Source: Porphyra umbilicalis (Eukaryota > Rhodophyta > Bangiophyceae > Bangiales > Bangiaceae). From it: 64,000 nt of DNA. Location of the stretch: contig KV919028.1 of assembly GCA_002049455.2 (NCBI GenBank), forward strand, positions 46,340-110,339. Direction: 5' to 3'. Each line of letters starts with the position of its first letter. The stretch's first letter is position 1. The translations under genes and the position numbers were made by a program. Shown here one piece after another: positions 33,961-45,241 of this stretch. The notes beneath the pieces are model-generated. The model had not been told where the DNA came from. It saw only the letters and a list, made by a program, of their open reading frames with translations, and did not search any database.

Positions 33961-36900
33961 ATGGGTACTCCGTGCCGTCGCGGGTGCGGTCGTACACTCG
34001 CTTCGGTTTTGGGCGAGCGTTCGCACGCGAGTCGCATGCATGGAGCCCAGCAGCCTACAGAGCAGCCCGCCGCCGGGCACGTCTGCACTGTTTGCATTGA
34101 GTCCGATGACTCCATTGACAGTACTGGGGAGGTGCCTGGTACTGGGGAGGTCGCTGGCAGTAACCCTGTCCCTAGAGATGCTGGTGTTCGGCACGTGCTA
34201 GGGCTCGAGTCACAGGTTTTTTTGGAGCTTGCCCGGACGATGACAGCCCCCCCACCATCGCAGCCTCGTAGGGGCCGCGCCCGGCGAGGGGCGCCGTCGG
34301 AGAGCGCCAGGAGGTCCCGCCGTGCTGTTGCGCAGAACCATCAACAACGGAGGCACCGACGCTCTCGGCGGGGCCGCGGAGGACCGAGCCAGCCGGATGG
34401 ATCTGTCGGGGACGACAAGGAGTCGGGGTCCGATAGTGCGCCAAGGCGTGGCGGGGGGGCGACTGGCGGTGGGGCGGCTGCGGGGGAACCCGGTCCAGGA
34501 GGGAGTCCGACGGGTGGTGACCCAGACAGAGAATTGTGCGAGGATGTGTTTGACTTTTATGAGCGTTTTGGGGACGCTAGGAGAGCCACCACCGCGTTCC
34601 CGCCGTATGAGGGCAAGGGCACGGGGGACAGGAGCTCTCCGTGGTTGCAGGACGACCTGTGGCCTGTCTTCACGTTTGCCTGCACCTCTCGTGCAGGCGG
34701 CGGCATGTCCCAAAAAGAGCTGCGGCGGCTCTACGGGTACACCAAGACGCTCGAGGCGGGTACTGGCGCAAGTAAGAAGCCGTTCACCGACACGTTCAAG
34801 AGCGCCAACCGGTTCGTGGCCGCAGTGCGGCGCTTTAAGCGTGCCCTCATCGCCCCCCTCGATTGGAAGAAGGTCGTCATGAACATTGACGGTCGCCAGT
34901 ACCCTGTGTTTTTTCGCGACGCGATTGATGTTGTGCAGGAGGAGGTTATGGCGGTGGAGCTGGGGGACCTGTGCTGGGGAGAGGATGAGGAGAACCCGGC
35001 GGTGAACCCGCCATCGCCGTCGTCCGGGATGGACACCGCAAGTACGGACGGAACCCCCCAATCGATTCTACTCCGGGGGGCCTGGGACGGTGAGATGTAC
35101 CGGGAGCAGCGCGCCCACGTTGAGGGCACGATGCAGCGGGGCACGCGCGTACTGGGGATGCATCTCTACTTGGACGCCACCGTACTCAGCAGCAGCGGCG
35201 CCGTATCGGCGTACCCGCTGCGCATGCGGGTTGTCAATATCAACACTGAGCAGGTGCGGTGGGTCACGCTGGCGTTCATACCCCAGGTGGAGGCCAAGTT
35301 CCTGGAGACGCGGAAGGGCAGCGAGGTCCGCTCTGAGCTCCTGCAGCGCATCCTGCACGTCGTGTTCCGACGGTCTATGCTGGCCAGTCACCGGGGTGTG
35401 TGGCTGGATCTTCCTGGCGGGGGACAGATGCGCGTGTCACCGCGTCCTCTTCTGTATGTGTGCGATCAACCAGAGGAGAGGGCGGTCATGTGCCTTAAGG
35501 CTACAGGCTGCCTCTTCCCATGTACTCCCTGTATGGCTGGACGGGCCGACTCGTGCTCCGCGGAAGGTGGCAAGGCCCCTAGCAGGGATGTGGACGAGAC
35601 CGTCGGGGCACAACTGGACAATGCCACCATGGGTGACTTTCGGGGTGCGGCCGCGAGACGGACTGAGGTGGAACTGGAGCACAGCTTGAACAGCGTGGTT
35701 CCGGCGATGGCCGCCTGGGCTGGACTCGGCAGTGGTCCCCGGATGCTCTATCGCTTGCCTGGCTTTGACCGCCTCCACGTACGTATTTCTTTTTGGCTTG
35801 CTGGCTTGCTTGCTACACCAGAGAGAGAGCACCGTGGGAGTTTTGCTCGTTGCGACCGTTCAGTAACTTACCACATCGTATGGCACTGGTGGGTGCGTGG
35901 CTTGATGTCTGGCTGGCATCGTGTCGCTGCGTATACTGTGAGCCACAGGTCATGGATACTGGCATCAATAGGAAAGTTGCCAACCAGGTGCCCGTCTACC
36001 TCCGCAGTGCCGCCAACGACGGCAACCAGGCGCGGTTGGACACGGTCACCAACACGGAGCGCGGCATGAACCTGCGGTTCAAGCACGCGTCGCGCCGCTT
36101 ACGTGTGCCACACATCCACCCTGGGTACGTGACGACCTCGGAGTGGTATCCTGGACGTGATGGGCGAGTGTCTGCGGGAAGGATGCATGCGTGGCGCTCC
36201 CAATGTGACTGATACAGTTTCTTACTCGTCAGTACGTACCTTCTCTCTCTCTGTACTGTCACTTTTTTTGTACTGCCAGTTTGGTACCACAGCTATTTTG
36301 TTACTGAAGCAACGCGCCAAGCCACCCTGACGGGCAGCGAACACCGACGTGCCCTGCCTTTTTTGCCGTTCGGTGTTGTCGGCGTGGCAGGGGCTCCAGG
36401 TAACGAGGAGGAGCACCGGGCGTTGACGGGGGCTGTCTGTGAGCTGGTGGCTGTTACCAACTCTCTTTTTTCTGCGCAGTGCACAGGGGGGGGGATTATT
36501 TACTCCGAAGCAGTCATCTTGGCCGAGAAGGCGCACGCATGGGTCGTCGACGTGTTCCAGCCCTTACTTGGACCCTGCCATACAACCAAGCTGCACCGCT
36601 TCTCCGTGCATCTGCTGGACGAGTTTCGCCTGCGAGAAAACCTCCACGACGGCAACAGCGCGTACAATGAGGCGCTGCACAAGCACGTCAAGGCCGCCTA
36701 CAGGCTGACCAACCGCAAAAGGGGCCAGTTTGTGGAGCAGCTCATCATTAACGAGGCTGTTGCCCGTCTACTGGCAGACGACGAGACTGATAAGGAGCAC
36801 GACGGGGAGGGGGCGGGGGACGGCGGGGGGACCGACGAGGACCAATGTGACTCGTCGGCACCACGACCGAACCGCCGAAGAAGGCGGCTGCAGAGGAGGC

Positions 36901-37583
36901 GGAGGTACTCCAAGAAGCGGTCGTTGGCAAACCTGGCCGCGAGCCGCGGGATCGCCGGATTGGCGGCCGCGCTGCGTCGCAGCGCAGAACTCGACCAGAG
37001 CCATGGCCTGTACGTGCTGGAAGAGGCGCTGCAATGTGACGAGACGACGCCCTTCAGCAGCAGTAACAACCTGTACTACGGCGACCCCTCCTCCCCCAGG
37101 CGCGGGTGCGTGCAGTACACGGTCCGGTGCGCCCCTTCCTTTCACGGGACGCCGTGGTATGACTGGCTGAGGTACCGGGGACAAGACGGTGTACTGCGGG
37201 TCGGGCAGGCAGTCGTGGTGCTGAACACCAGGGCACGCGGCTGGCAGCGGCTGGTCGTGAAACGAGCCGGCAAGGCCGTCTCTATGCCCGAGTGTGTACT
37301 GACCAAGTACGGGTGCGAGCGGCTGCAGTGGGACGTCGCAGAGGGTGGCGCGGTGTGCCTCGACGTGATCAAGGCAGAGGACGTCGTGGGATGGTTAGCC
37401 GTGGAGTATGACTGGGAGAACCTCAGCGAGCGCCACGGTGTGTTGGTGATGCCCACTGACGTGCCGAGCACGGAGGAGGAGCTGAGGGCGACGCGCTTCT
37501 TTGTGAATGCGTTTGTTAGTAGAGAGTGTATGTGGGCACAGGAGGACGAGGGGGAGAGTGAGGACGAGGAGGAGGGCGTGTAA
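33961..37583 (+). CDS. Plavaka/CACTA-like transposase, three exons
   Basis: Start at ATG 33961 with a Cys/His-rich N-terminus (CRRGCG ... HVCTVC). Exon 1 ends at the GTACGT donor after 35778 (phase 0). Exon 2 is 35949-36124, between CCACAG and GTACGT. Exon 3 runs from 36293 (after CCACAG) to the stop at 37583. The joined frame is consistent and reads DRLHVMDTGINRK across the first junction and HIHPGYFVTEA across the second. Landmarks: LYLDATVLSSSGAVSAYPLR (first Asp region), FPCTPCMAG (Cys-x2-Cys), and KLHRFSVHLLDEFRLRENLH followed by NEALHKHVKAAYRLTNRKR. The last two resemble the His/Glu end of the catalytic core in Plavaka and related CACTA transposases. A C-terminal domain follows (VLRVGQAVVVLN, LVVKR), with an acidic tail. 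I identify the family from motif layout; the exact superfamily name is less certain than its being a transposase. No inactivating break is seen. Confidence 0.7.
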
Positions 37584-39424
37584 AGTGCTTCTGTGAAGAC
37601 GGTTGCTTTTGGGCATTGACAGGACCGCGACAAAGGGGCAAGGGCGCTGAGCAGCTTTGCCGCATGAGCTGGGGCGGGGCGGGGGGGACGGGGGCGGGGC
37701 GGGGGCAAAAAAATGGGCAAGGGCACTGATGCAGGGCGGGGGGGAGGCGGGGGCGGGGGGGGCGCATCGACTTGACGGAGGAGGCGTCCGACTGGCACCG
37801 GGCGCATCGACTTGACGGAGGAGGCGTCCGACTGGCACCGGGCTGGCAAGCCGGTGTCGTCGTCACGGTGAGATCTGACCTGGGGTATCACTGGGGGTTC
37901 AGTGAGGGCCACGTAGAGCGCAGCGCAGCGTTCCAGAAATCCAGCGATGAACCGCCGGAGTTGATCCGTGACCACTCTTGTCCAGGCCTTGCATCGAGGC
38001 ATTGAATCGTCTCACGCACGAAAGTTCCCTCTCGACCCGGTGAGGCTACATTAGTGATCCGGCGAGGCTACATGATGGGGAATCCCGCCGAATCCCACCG
38101 CCGTCGGCGGGGACAACACCAGGACTGAGGGCGCCCACTTGTAGCCTGCGTTTCCACGGGCTGGTGAGAGGCCAGTGGAGCCCGCGCCACCCCAGCATTG
38201 GTTTCACTTTCTGGGTACAAATTCTAGGCCGCAGTACGCCTCAGTACACCCTTTGCGCACCCCAGTAGTGTGGTACGTAATCGAGACGATGAAAGATCAT
38301 TCCGATTCGCTGGTTCTGATCGTTCTGCGTATCGTGCTGAGAACTGTCTTGAAGTGGGAGTAAGATCATCCTGAGGATCGTGCTCAGGACTGTCCTGGCG
38401 TCGGAGTACAATCATCCTGGGGACCGTCGTCATAGATTGAGTGAACGAGTGCGCAAGATTGATCTAGATTCCTGTCTCAAGGACTCGATCGTAGATGATA
38501 GCCTGGACTACTTCGCGTGACGTCGTGAGGAGGGTCTGCCGAACCCGATCAGAGAGCAAGACCTGCCCATGGGGCGTCGCTCCTGGGCCACGAAACGTGT
38601 GCAGAGGGAGCCTCAATGTGACTTGGTAGTCGTGCGACCGACACGCTGTTTCCCGGCGCAGAGGGGATGGGAACTGGGAAAACATGCGTCGGCTCGCACA
38701 TCGAGAATACCGTGAAGTCCCGGACGCACCCAGTCCCGATTTATGAATGATTGGGTCTCCCACAAGCGCAGTAAATTCGTCCTCAGCTCAGTGGCAATCT
38801 CGTCCCCTGTCGTCCCAACTCAGCAGGTCCCGAACTCGCAATCCCCCGGTTCAATACTCGCAATCCCCCGACTCAATACGTATCAGAAGCACTCGCACCA
38901 CAGACTCAAGCGCATGAGCGATGTGTCAGATTCCACCATGGGCATTGGTCTGGGCGAAGTGAGAGTCAAAAGGATTTTGTGCACACTGTTGACGGTATAG
39001 GAAGACCTTTTGTTTGCGGAAGAGGCAGTCAGACTATCAGTTGAACAAGTCCTCACATTTTTTTCGAATGACAGTCCCCGAGATAATCTGTGGGTCAGGA
39101 TGACACTGCTTCTGGAACGATCCCAGAGTCAGTCCCGAAGATGATCCGTTGAACGAGTCCAGAACTGTAGTGATGAACTGCCGAATCATAGAGGTCACTC
39201 GAGAATCAGGCAATCCGAAATGTAGGATTTTCGCTGATCCACGGAACTGTTGTGCACATGATCCTCCGAATCATGCTGAGGCCATCTCACAAAAGCTTTG
39301 CATGGCTATCTCAAAACATTCTTTCGCGTCTACTCGTTATAGATTTACAAGCCGGCAAATTTAGAACTATCCCGGCGATGAAATACCGACCCGCAGTGGA
39401 ACCAATTGGGCAACCCTATCTGCA
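37584..39424. other. Non-coding right flank of the candidate transposon
   Basis: It begins with a G-rich stretch (37670-37760) and a perfect 40-bp tandem duplication. Diverged short repeats follow (38285-38420 and 39120-39290) built on GATCATCCTGAGGATCGTGCT-like and GAACTGT motifs. These resemble subterminal repeats. No gene was recognised. Confidence 0.55.
37761..37840. repeat. Perfect 40-bp tandem duplication
   Basis: 37761-37800 is repeated without change at 37801-37840 (begins GGCGCATCGACTTGACGG). It lies after the transposase stop, so it does not affect coding. Confidence 0.95.
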
Positions 39425-39590
39425 AAGTGGGGCGCATGCTGATTTGCTGTACTGGCGCGGTACCCACACTTTTCAAATTGCCTTCGAACGCGTCCAGTAC
39501 AGGCTGAAATGGCATGTACTGGGCCATATTCGACCCCCCTCCACACTGCAAAACTTCCAATATAGTATAGAAACGATATTCGCGCTTTAG
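39400..39590 (+). repeat. Dispersed repeat R, copy 3, with right inverted repeat
   Basis: 39400-39424 is the inverted partner of 27177-27201. The following 165 bp is the repeat found in inverted form at 8955-9108 and partly at 28690-28815. All three copies are substituted relative to each other, suggesting an old family. Confidence 0.6.
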
Positions 39591-42062
39591 ACCGCGGCGC
39601 TCCTCAGCACGCGCCCAGTATAGGAGTACACTGCGCCAACAACGCGCCTGGCTACCACTCCACGGCACCGACACTGCTCAGACATCGAATACGCGGGGGT
39701 CTTTCCGGCGCTGGGTGGGGAAACGTAGAACTCGCAGGATATCTCACGATCAAGAAGCGTAACGCGGCATCTACAAACGGCGATTTCTCACGCTTCCCTT
39801 GCGGGCTGTCGTGAGGCTGTTTGTTGCTCTGCAGGGGGGCCGTTTATGCCTCGTCTCATGCGTTTATTCTTTGGGTGCGCTTCCTCTACAAACACTGCAT
39901 CACATGTCAAGCAGAGTCCAGGCCAGAAAAAAGGACCAAGAATACAGACTAATGCAGAGGTCACACCGCCCCGGCTTGATCGCTTGCTGGACCCCCGCGT
40001 GTCCTGCTAAGCGCGTCAATGAAATAGAAACGAGTACACCATCGTCGAACGCAGAAAAGCCAGAAAGAGATAAACACGTAGCCAATCACGAGAAGCAAAG
40101 AGACCGACGAGCAACACGGAAACGCGAGACGTGGGTCAGTACAATGTTACAAAAACCCAGTACGTCCGTGAGACCCGCACAGGCACCCACCATATACGCA
40201 GGTACAACACGCCACTGAATTGTATCACTCTGAGCAGCTGCACGACAAAGCATCCGTCTCACGGCACGTACCGAGGAGCCTGCGGCAGATCGGAGGCGGA
40301 TTGAGGGGGTGGCGAACGACGGCGACGCCGGCGGGGCGTCGGACGACGCCAGGAGGGTGAGCGAGGGCGTCGGTCTCGACCCGACTCGACAACCTGTGGC
40401 AAAGCCTCAGAGACGCCGCCCTCGCGGTCACGTTTGTGGTATTAATAACGTTGGTGCAATTACCAGTGTATTGGGACCGACCGTAGCCAAGCAATAAAGC
40501 GAGTTCTATCGCCGTCGCGGCGAGGAAGAAAGACCTTTTGTTGAAGGGCATCCGATGGGGAGCCGGGTGGTGCCCACGACGGCGACCCCGGACCCATGGT
40601 GATTTAATAAAAACGAGGGCACTGGTCGATCGACCGTCCGATTACAATCGATCGTAATGAGGGCCGGCAGACAGAAAAGACAGGCAAGCAAACAAACAAT
40701 AAAAATGAACAATGCGGAAGTAACCCCCCAAAGAGCGTGCCACAGGCTAGTTCCCACAATACATGGGTTTTGGCCCGTCAAGGGGGCTACGTGTGGCCAA
40801 TTGCCGATTAAGAGCAGAGATATGCTACATACAATCTTTCCATTCTTGTCGCTTCCGTTCTTGTCCAGGGGGGGATAGCAACGAACGCGGTCGACCGGCC
40901 TCTACGGTACAATCAACGGCGATCGTGGCTCCCGATCATCATCTTCTGCCCGAAGAATGTGGGCTACTTTCTGGTTGTACGATCGCCATAGAGGGTGGAC
41001 AGCATTGGACAAATACTGTACCTCCAACGCGAGATTCGAACCGTCCCGGTGAGATCCGAGGATGGTGAAACCCGATTGGGCGATCGCGGACTCTTACGAG
41101 CCCGCGCGGGCGTAACCGCCCAGGCGGCGGGAGTCGTGGAGGGGCGCCGCCCAGTCCCGATCGGGGGGAGGTGGCGGTTCGCCGTCGCCGGTCGCGACCG
41201 TCCGGCCACGCACGCGCGTGCGTGTGTGGCGACCAGCTTTCGCTGCGGGTCAGATCGACGCTTACGCGTAAGCACGCCCGCGCAGGCGAGTCTGCGTCGG
41301 AGTGTTGGCCAGGCGGCCGGGTGCCGGGTGACGAGTGTCGGGGTCAAGACCCGTCGGTGTGCGTGCGTGTCGTACAGCTCGCGCTGGGATTACCGTCGTC
41401 GGTGTCGGGTGGCGCCTACTTCGTCGGGGTTTGACTACCCCGGCGACAAGGCGAAAGCCGGGACGCGGGTCCGTGTTACCGAGGGGGGGTGCGTACCCCG
41501 AGGCCGGTCACCACCGTGTCTTGTGCGAGTCCGCGTTTGTCGGCACGGAGCCATCCCGTGTCATCGTGCTCGTGCACAGGTTGAGGCCCAACGGCATTGC
41601 TTGAGTTGGGGTGCTCCACCGCGAGGTGGCCAACAGCGAGGTTAAGGACCCCGTGAGTGTGAACGAGGAGTTGGGGGGGGGGCGGCGTGCCCGGCGGCGG
41701 GGCTCAAGGGCGGAAAGTAGGCAAGGGCGGCAAGGCCGGCGAGGGCGGCAAGGCCGGTGGTGAGCCCGGCGGCGGCGCGCAAGGGCGGCAATGCCGGCAA
41801 GGCCGGCGGCGAGGGCGACGAGCCCGTTGGCGCCGGTGGCAAGCCCGGCGGCTAAGCGCGGCGGCGGCAAGGGCGGTAAAGCCGGGAGCAAGGGCGGCAA
41901 GGCCGGTGGCGCGGGCGGCAACGGCCGGCGGCGCGGGGGGTTTGCCTTGCGGCGCGGCGACTACGGCCGGCGGCGCGGGCGATTTGCCTTGCGGCGCGGG
42001 CGGTTGGCCTTGCGGCGCGTCGACGACGGCCGGCGGCGCGGGGTTAGCACCCAGGTACCAGC
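39591..42062. other. No recognised gene; ends in a GC-rich minisatellite
   Basis: Mixed-composition DNA with no domain seen. The stretch 41690-42045 is a GGC-rich tandem tract with units around GGCGGCAAGGCCGG and GGCGGCGCGGGC. It runs up to the ATG at 42063 and generates long Pro/Ala/Arg shadow frames. Confidence 0.65.
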
Positions 42063-43529
42063 ATGGCAGACCACGCAGCGATGGCGGTGGACGGCGGCAA
42101 CGCCAACGGCGAGGCGCCCGTGGCTCACGCAGTGGAGGGTGACGGACCCCATGTCGAACGGTCCACCGACCCGCAGATGCTGCGTCAGTTTAGGCCTAGC
42201 GGCATGTTATATGCCCACGTTGGCCCAACCGAGGTGGTTGACAGGGTCCCGGTCATCGCTGACCAAGGTGTGTATGACATTTGCATTCGCAACCGCGCTC
42301 GTGCGCACTCTCGGCGTCTTCACGCGCGGTACGAGGCCCTGCCGGGCTTCGTCGACGTGTTGGCCGAACACGGCGCGCCCAGCCATGCTGGTGACCGCGT
42401 GGCCGAGGTCCACGGGGACCCATTCTTTGGGAACCAGGGGCCACAGCGCCGTATATACGAGGTCATGTCGTTTTGCAACAAAGTCATCCGGTACCAAGTG
42501 CCCTTGCACCCATTCCACCGTTTGGTGTACACCAACGCTTTGTTGTTTCCCGTGAGGGGGACCGAGACCTTCGAGGCGGCAGCCAACTCGTTTTTCCGCT
42601 TGTTGCGAAACTGGCCGAAGGCCGTCTTCCTCGGGCGCTCGGTGGCCACGGACCTCGCGGTCCCGATCGGCCACGATGCCGGTTTGACAAAGTACCTGGA
42701 TCAGCTTACGCTGGTGGCGGCGGAGGAGAACGATGCGGTCGATGAAGATCGAAGCCCTCGCATGAGCGAGCTACCGAACCCCTTTCGGCTGCCGCTGTTC
42801 GCGACCGACCATCGCCGCGCGGCGGACACACGGTTCTTCCGCGGCCGCGGGCTATTGCCGACGGAGTGGTCAGCCGGATTCCTCCGGGCGCCGAAGTCAT
42901 TTGACTTGTCTCGTTGGCTTCCGCCAGTCCCCGATTGGGAGCCCAAAACCAATTTTTGGGTGGCGACCCCGGTTGTGGTGTCGTACCTGGCGGACTCGTT
43001 GCGAAACGAGTATAGTTCTGCTTGGCAAGTTGTGTACTCTGAGTACTACTGCAATTTGATTGCTGCTTGGGTTTGCACCCTTCAAGAGGACAAGGTCTTT
43101 GTTCGTCTGGACGAGAAGACACTTCGTCACTTTGACATCCTTGACACGTCCAAACTGCGTGAGGCGCTTGACGGCGAGGCGGCACATGCCTTGTATGGCA
43201 GGATGCGCCGCGCAATGGACTTGTTCCCTTGGGGGGTCGTCCTTAAGGACGTGGTCCGTCGGGACCAAGACACCGGCGAGGCGCGACACTCGCATGAGTT
43301 TGCGCACTGGGACGGTGTCTTGGGCACCCTCGAGACTCTTTCACCTGTTGGGGGTGCAATAGAGGAGGGCTCTGGCGCGGCGGCCGAGCTCGTCGGACTG
43401 GCTGAGCTTTCCGGCGTGGGGAGTATATGCGGCTTGTCCAACCGGGCTGGCCCACACGCGCGTGACCTGGTGGGCCGTTTTTTTTTAAGAGCATCGAGCA
43501 GGGGTGTCTTTGTGGGGATATGCGTATGA
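42063..43529 (+). CDS. Unrecognised protein upstream of Harbinger-like transposase
   Basis: The frame has a real ATG at 42063 and 488 residues of mixed, soluble-protein composition (LPNPFRLPLFATDHRR, FWVATPVVVSYLADSLRNEY, TLRHFDILDTSKLREAL). It has no signal peptide or membrane segment and no domain I recognise. It ends inside the start of the next frame. A strong acceptor (T-run then CGAGCAG at 43501) within its last residues suggests that its true 3' end is spliced, possibly into the transposase. A possible donor GTATAT lies near 43421. It may be an N-terminal part of the transposase gene or a separate element protein. Confidence 0.5.
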   Translation: MADHAAMAVDGGNANGEAPVAHAVEGDGPHVERSTDPQMLRQFRPSGMLYAHVGPTEVVDRVPVIADQGVYDICIRNRARAHSRRLHARYEALPGFVDVLAEHGAPSHAGDRVAEVHGDPFFGNQGPQRRIYEVMSFCNKVIRYQVPLHPFHRLVYTNALLFPVRGTETFEAAANSFFRLLRNWPKAVFLGRSVATDLAVPIGHDAGLTKYLDQLTLVAAEENDAVDEDRSPRMSELPNPFRLPLFATDHRRAADTRFFRGRGLLPTEWSAGFLRAPKSFDLSRWLPPVPDWEPKTNFWVATPVVVSYLADSLRNEYSSAWQVVYSEYYCNLIAAWVCTLQEDKVFVRLDEKTLRHFDILDTSKLREALDGEAAHALYGRMRRAMDLFPWGVVLKDVVRRDQDTGEARHSHEFAHWDGVLGTLETLSPVGGAIEEGSGAAAELVGLAELSGVGSICGLSNRAGPHARDLVGRFFLRASSRGVFVGICV

Positions 43530-44754
43530 GCCCGGCCCACTTCCATGAGTGGGTATCTCTCACTGAGCCGCACCTGCCCCGTGGCCGTTGTGGCCCAGCG
43601 GCGATCCCAGCCGCATGGCGCATTTTTGATGTGCTCTTTTGGCTGACACAGGGTGGTCCACAGCGCATGATTGCGCGTGCCGTTGACGTCGCTCAGTCGA
43701 CATTTCCGAAGTTCTGCGATCCTGTCATACAGGCCATGCTCGTTGCGCTCCCCGTTCCTTCGTGGCCCACTCAAGCCGAGCGCCTTCGCATCCGTTGCGA
43801 GATTTTAGACATGACCGGCGGCAACGCCGTCGGATGGGCTGGGCTGTACGTTTCGTGTTTGTTTTTCCTCTGCTGCTCCTGTACGACAGGAGCCGGTGAT
43901 CTATACATGCTGGCTGGAAGAGAACTTCGTCTGAGAGACTTCCCCCGGACACCCTCCGCGTTGGCTACTTTGTTGGTGGCCTGCCAGGGTCACAGGGCGA
44001 CTCGCTGGCGTTTCGGACCCGATCCTGGCACGCGTCGATGTTCGAGGAGGACATGAGCTCTCGCCCTCTATCGGTTCGCGAGTTCATACTCGGCGACGCA
44101 GGGTTCGCTCTCACTGCATTCCTGGTATGTGTGACCTGCTTGGCATTCAGTCGAGAGGTTTGGAGAGGTTGGGGGGGGTGAGAGTGAGGCATTGGCAAAC
44201 AAGGAAGACGGCTGCAGCTTTAGCGGCAGCTGCCCGTTCGAGATGGAAGGGAATTTGGGAAAGAACTTGGAGAAGACACACGGAGTATTGACGCAACCAC
44301 GACTTTTGTTTTTCTCATTGTTGGGAGGAGCTCTTCTGTCTTCTTTTTTCTTGGCACGACTGCTTCTCTGTTGCGTACTCAGATTACTGTCTTCCGGGAG
44401 GCCGACATGCATGGACCAAACTTTTACAGCATGCGTCGGTTCAATTATCTGCGCGCCAAGATGCGGGTCGTCGTTGAGAAATATGTTGGCCGACGGAAGG
44501 GCCGATGGCGTGTGCTACGGATGATCTGCGCACACCCCGACCTGGCGGCACGTGTCCAAGAGGTGTGTGCCGCTTTGCACAATTTTTTGGAGGCACGGGA
44601 TGTGGCATATGAGGGTGGGGACGAGGACGTCTCCAGTGCCGCCTCTGTGGGGGATGTCGACTGGACTTCCTCCGACCAGACGGCGTGCGTGGCAGGGTGT
44701 GAGCGACGTATCGAGATTGTGAAGGCATTGGGCCTGCTGTGGGTGGAGGGCTAG
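43502..44754 (+). pseudogene. PIF/Harbinger (HARBI1-like) transposase, probably defective
   Basis: DDE nuclease-type transposase read over three segments. Segment 1 (43502-43845) holds the N-terminal pattern (MRMSPAHFHEW, FDVLFWLTQGG, AVDVAQSTFPKF). Segment 2 (about 43938-44124) holds GGLPGSQGDSLAF and the second catalytic Asp in ILGDAGFALTAF. Segment 3 (44383-44754) holds NYLRAKMRVVVEKYVGRRK with the catalytic Glu, then CAALHNFLEARD, stopping at 44754. The junction between 2 and 3 (GTATGT donor, CTCAG acceptor) is in phase. Between 1 and 2 the frame changes. The obvious acceptor at 43889 leads to a TGA, and the usual IDG motif with the first Asp is not visible. The copy is therefore likely inactive, or its gene model is incomplete. 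Confidence 0.7.
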
Positions 44755-45241
44755 TAGGTTGCTGTGTTAAGAATATATCCGAGGGAGTGCGGTGGGACGG
44801 GGCAGGGGGAGGGATGTGATGGGGGGGGTGGGTAGAGCGACTGCATTGGTGGACGGCTTAAAAATATGAGGACCTCCTTGGCAGTGCGGAGGCCGTGCCA
44901 CTGAAGAGAGAAGAGATTGAGACGACTGAGCATCCTCGCTGTGTCACTGGAGAACGGGTGGGTGGGGGGGGGGGGCGGATGAGGCCGACGGAGGCTTGCA
45001 GATGCTGGCACGTGATTTTTGCAGAGAGATACGAGGAAATCAATGATCATTCCGGGTGGTCGAGGCTCGTATTCTTTCGTCCAGTCATGGTACGGGACTC
45101 GATGTCGAATGTTATTGGTTCAGCCTTGACAGCCGCAAGGACACATAAGCGCAGACATGCAGTAGGGGTAGAAAAAACGGGATTTTTGATGAAACAAGAA
45201 AGACACGCCAGAAAAGAACAATCAGAAACAACAACGCACGG
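44755..45241. other. Spacer between convergent Harbinger-like genes
   Basis: About 490 bp with G-rich stretches (44820-44830, 44965-44978) and an A-rich part near 45170-45230. No gene was recognised. Confidence 0.6.

Larger units (their letters stand above)
27177..39424. mobile_element. Candidate 12.2-kb DNA transposon with two divergent genes
   Basis: A 25-bp sequence at 27177-27201 (core AGGGTTGCCCAA) recurs in inverted orientation at 39400-39424 with 23 of 25 bases equal. Between them lie a Plavaka/CACTA-like transposase (33961-37583, +) and a divergent accessory gene (29364-33141, -), plus arrays of short repeats on both sides, as expected for subterminal transposase-binding sites. No clear target-site duplication was found, and a dispersed repeat (R) touches the right end. 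The ends could therefore belong to a nested element instead. The two-gene content is solid; the outer limits are inference. Confidence 0.5.

Noticed and set aside
41508-42045. Pro/Ala/Arg-rich frames before the 42063 ORF
   Set aside because: They are produced by the GGC-rich minisatellite and have no protein-like complexity.
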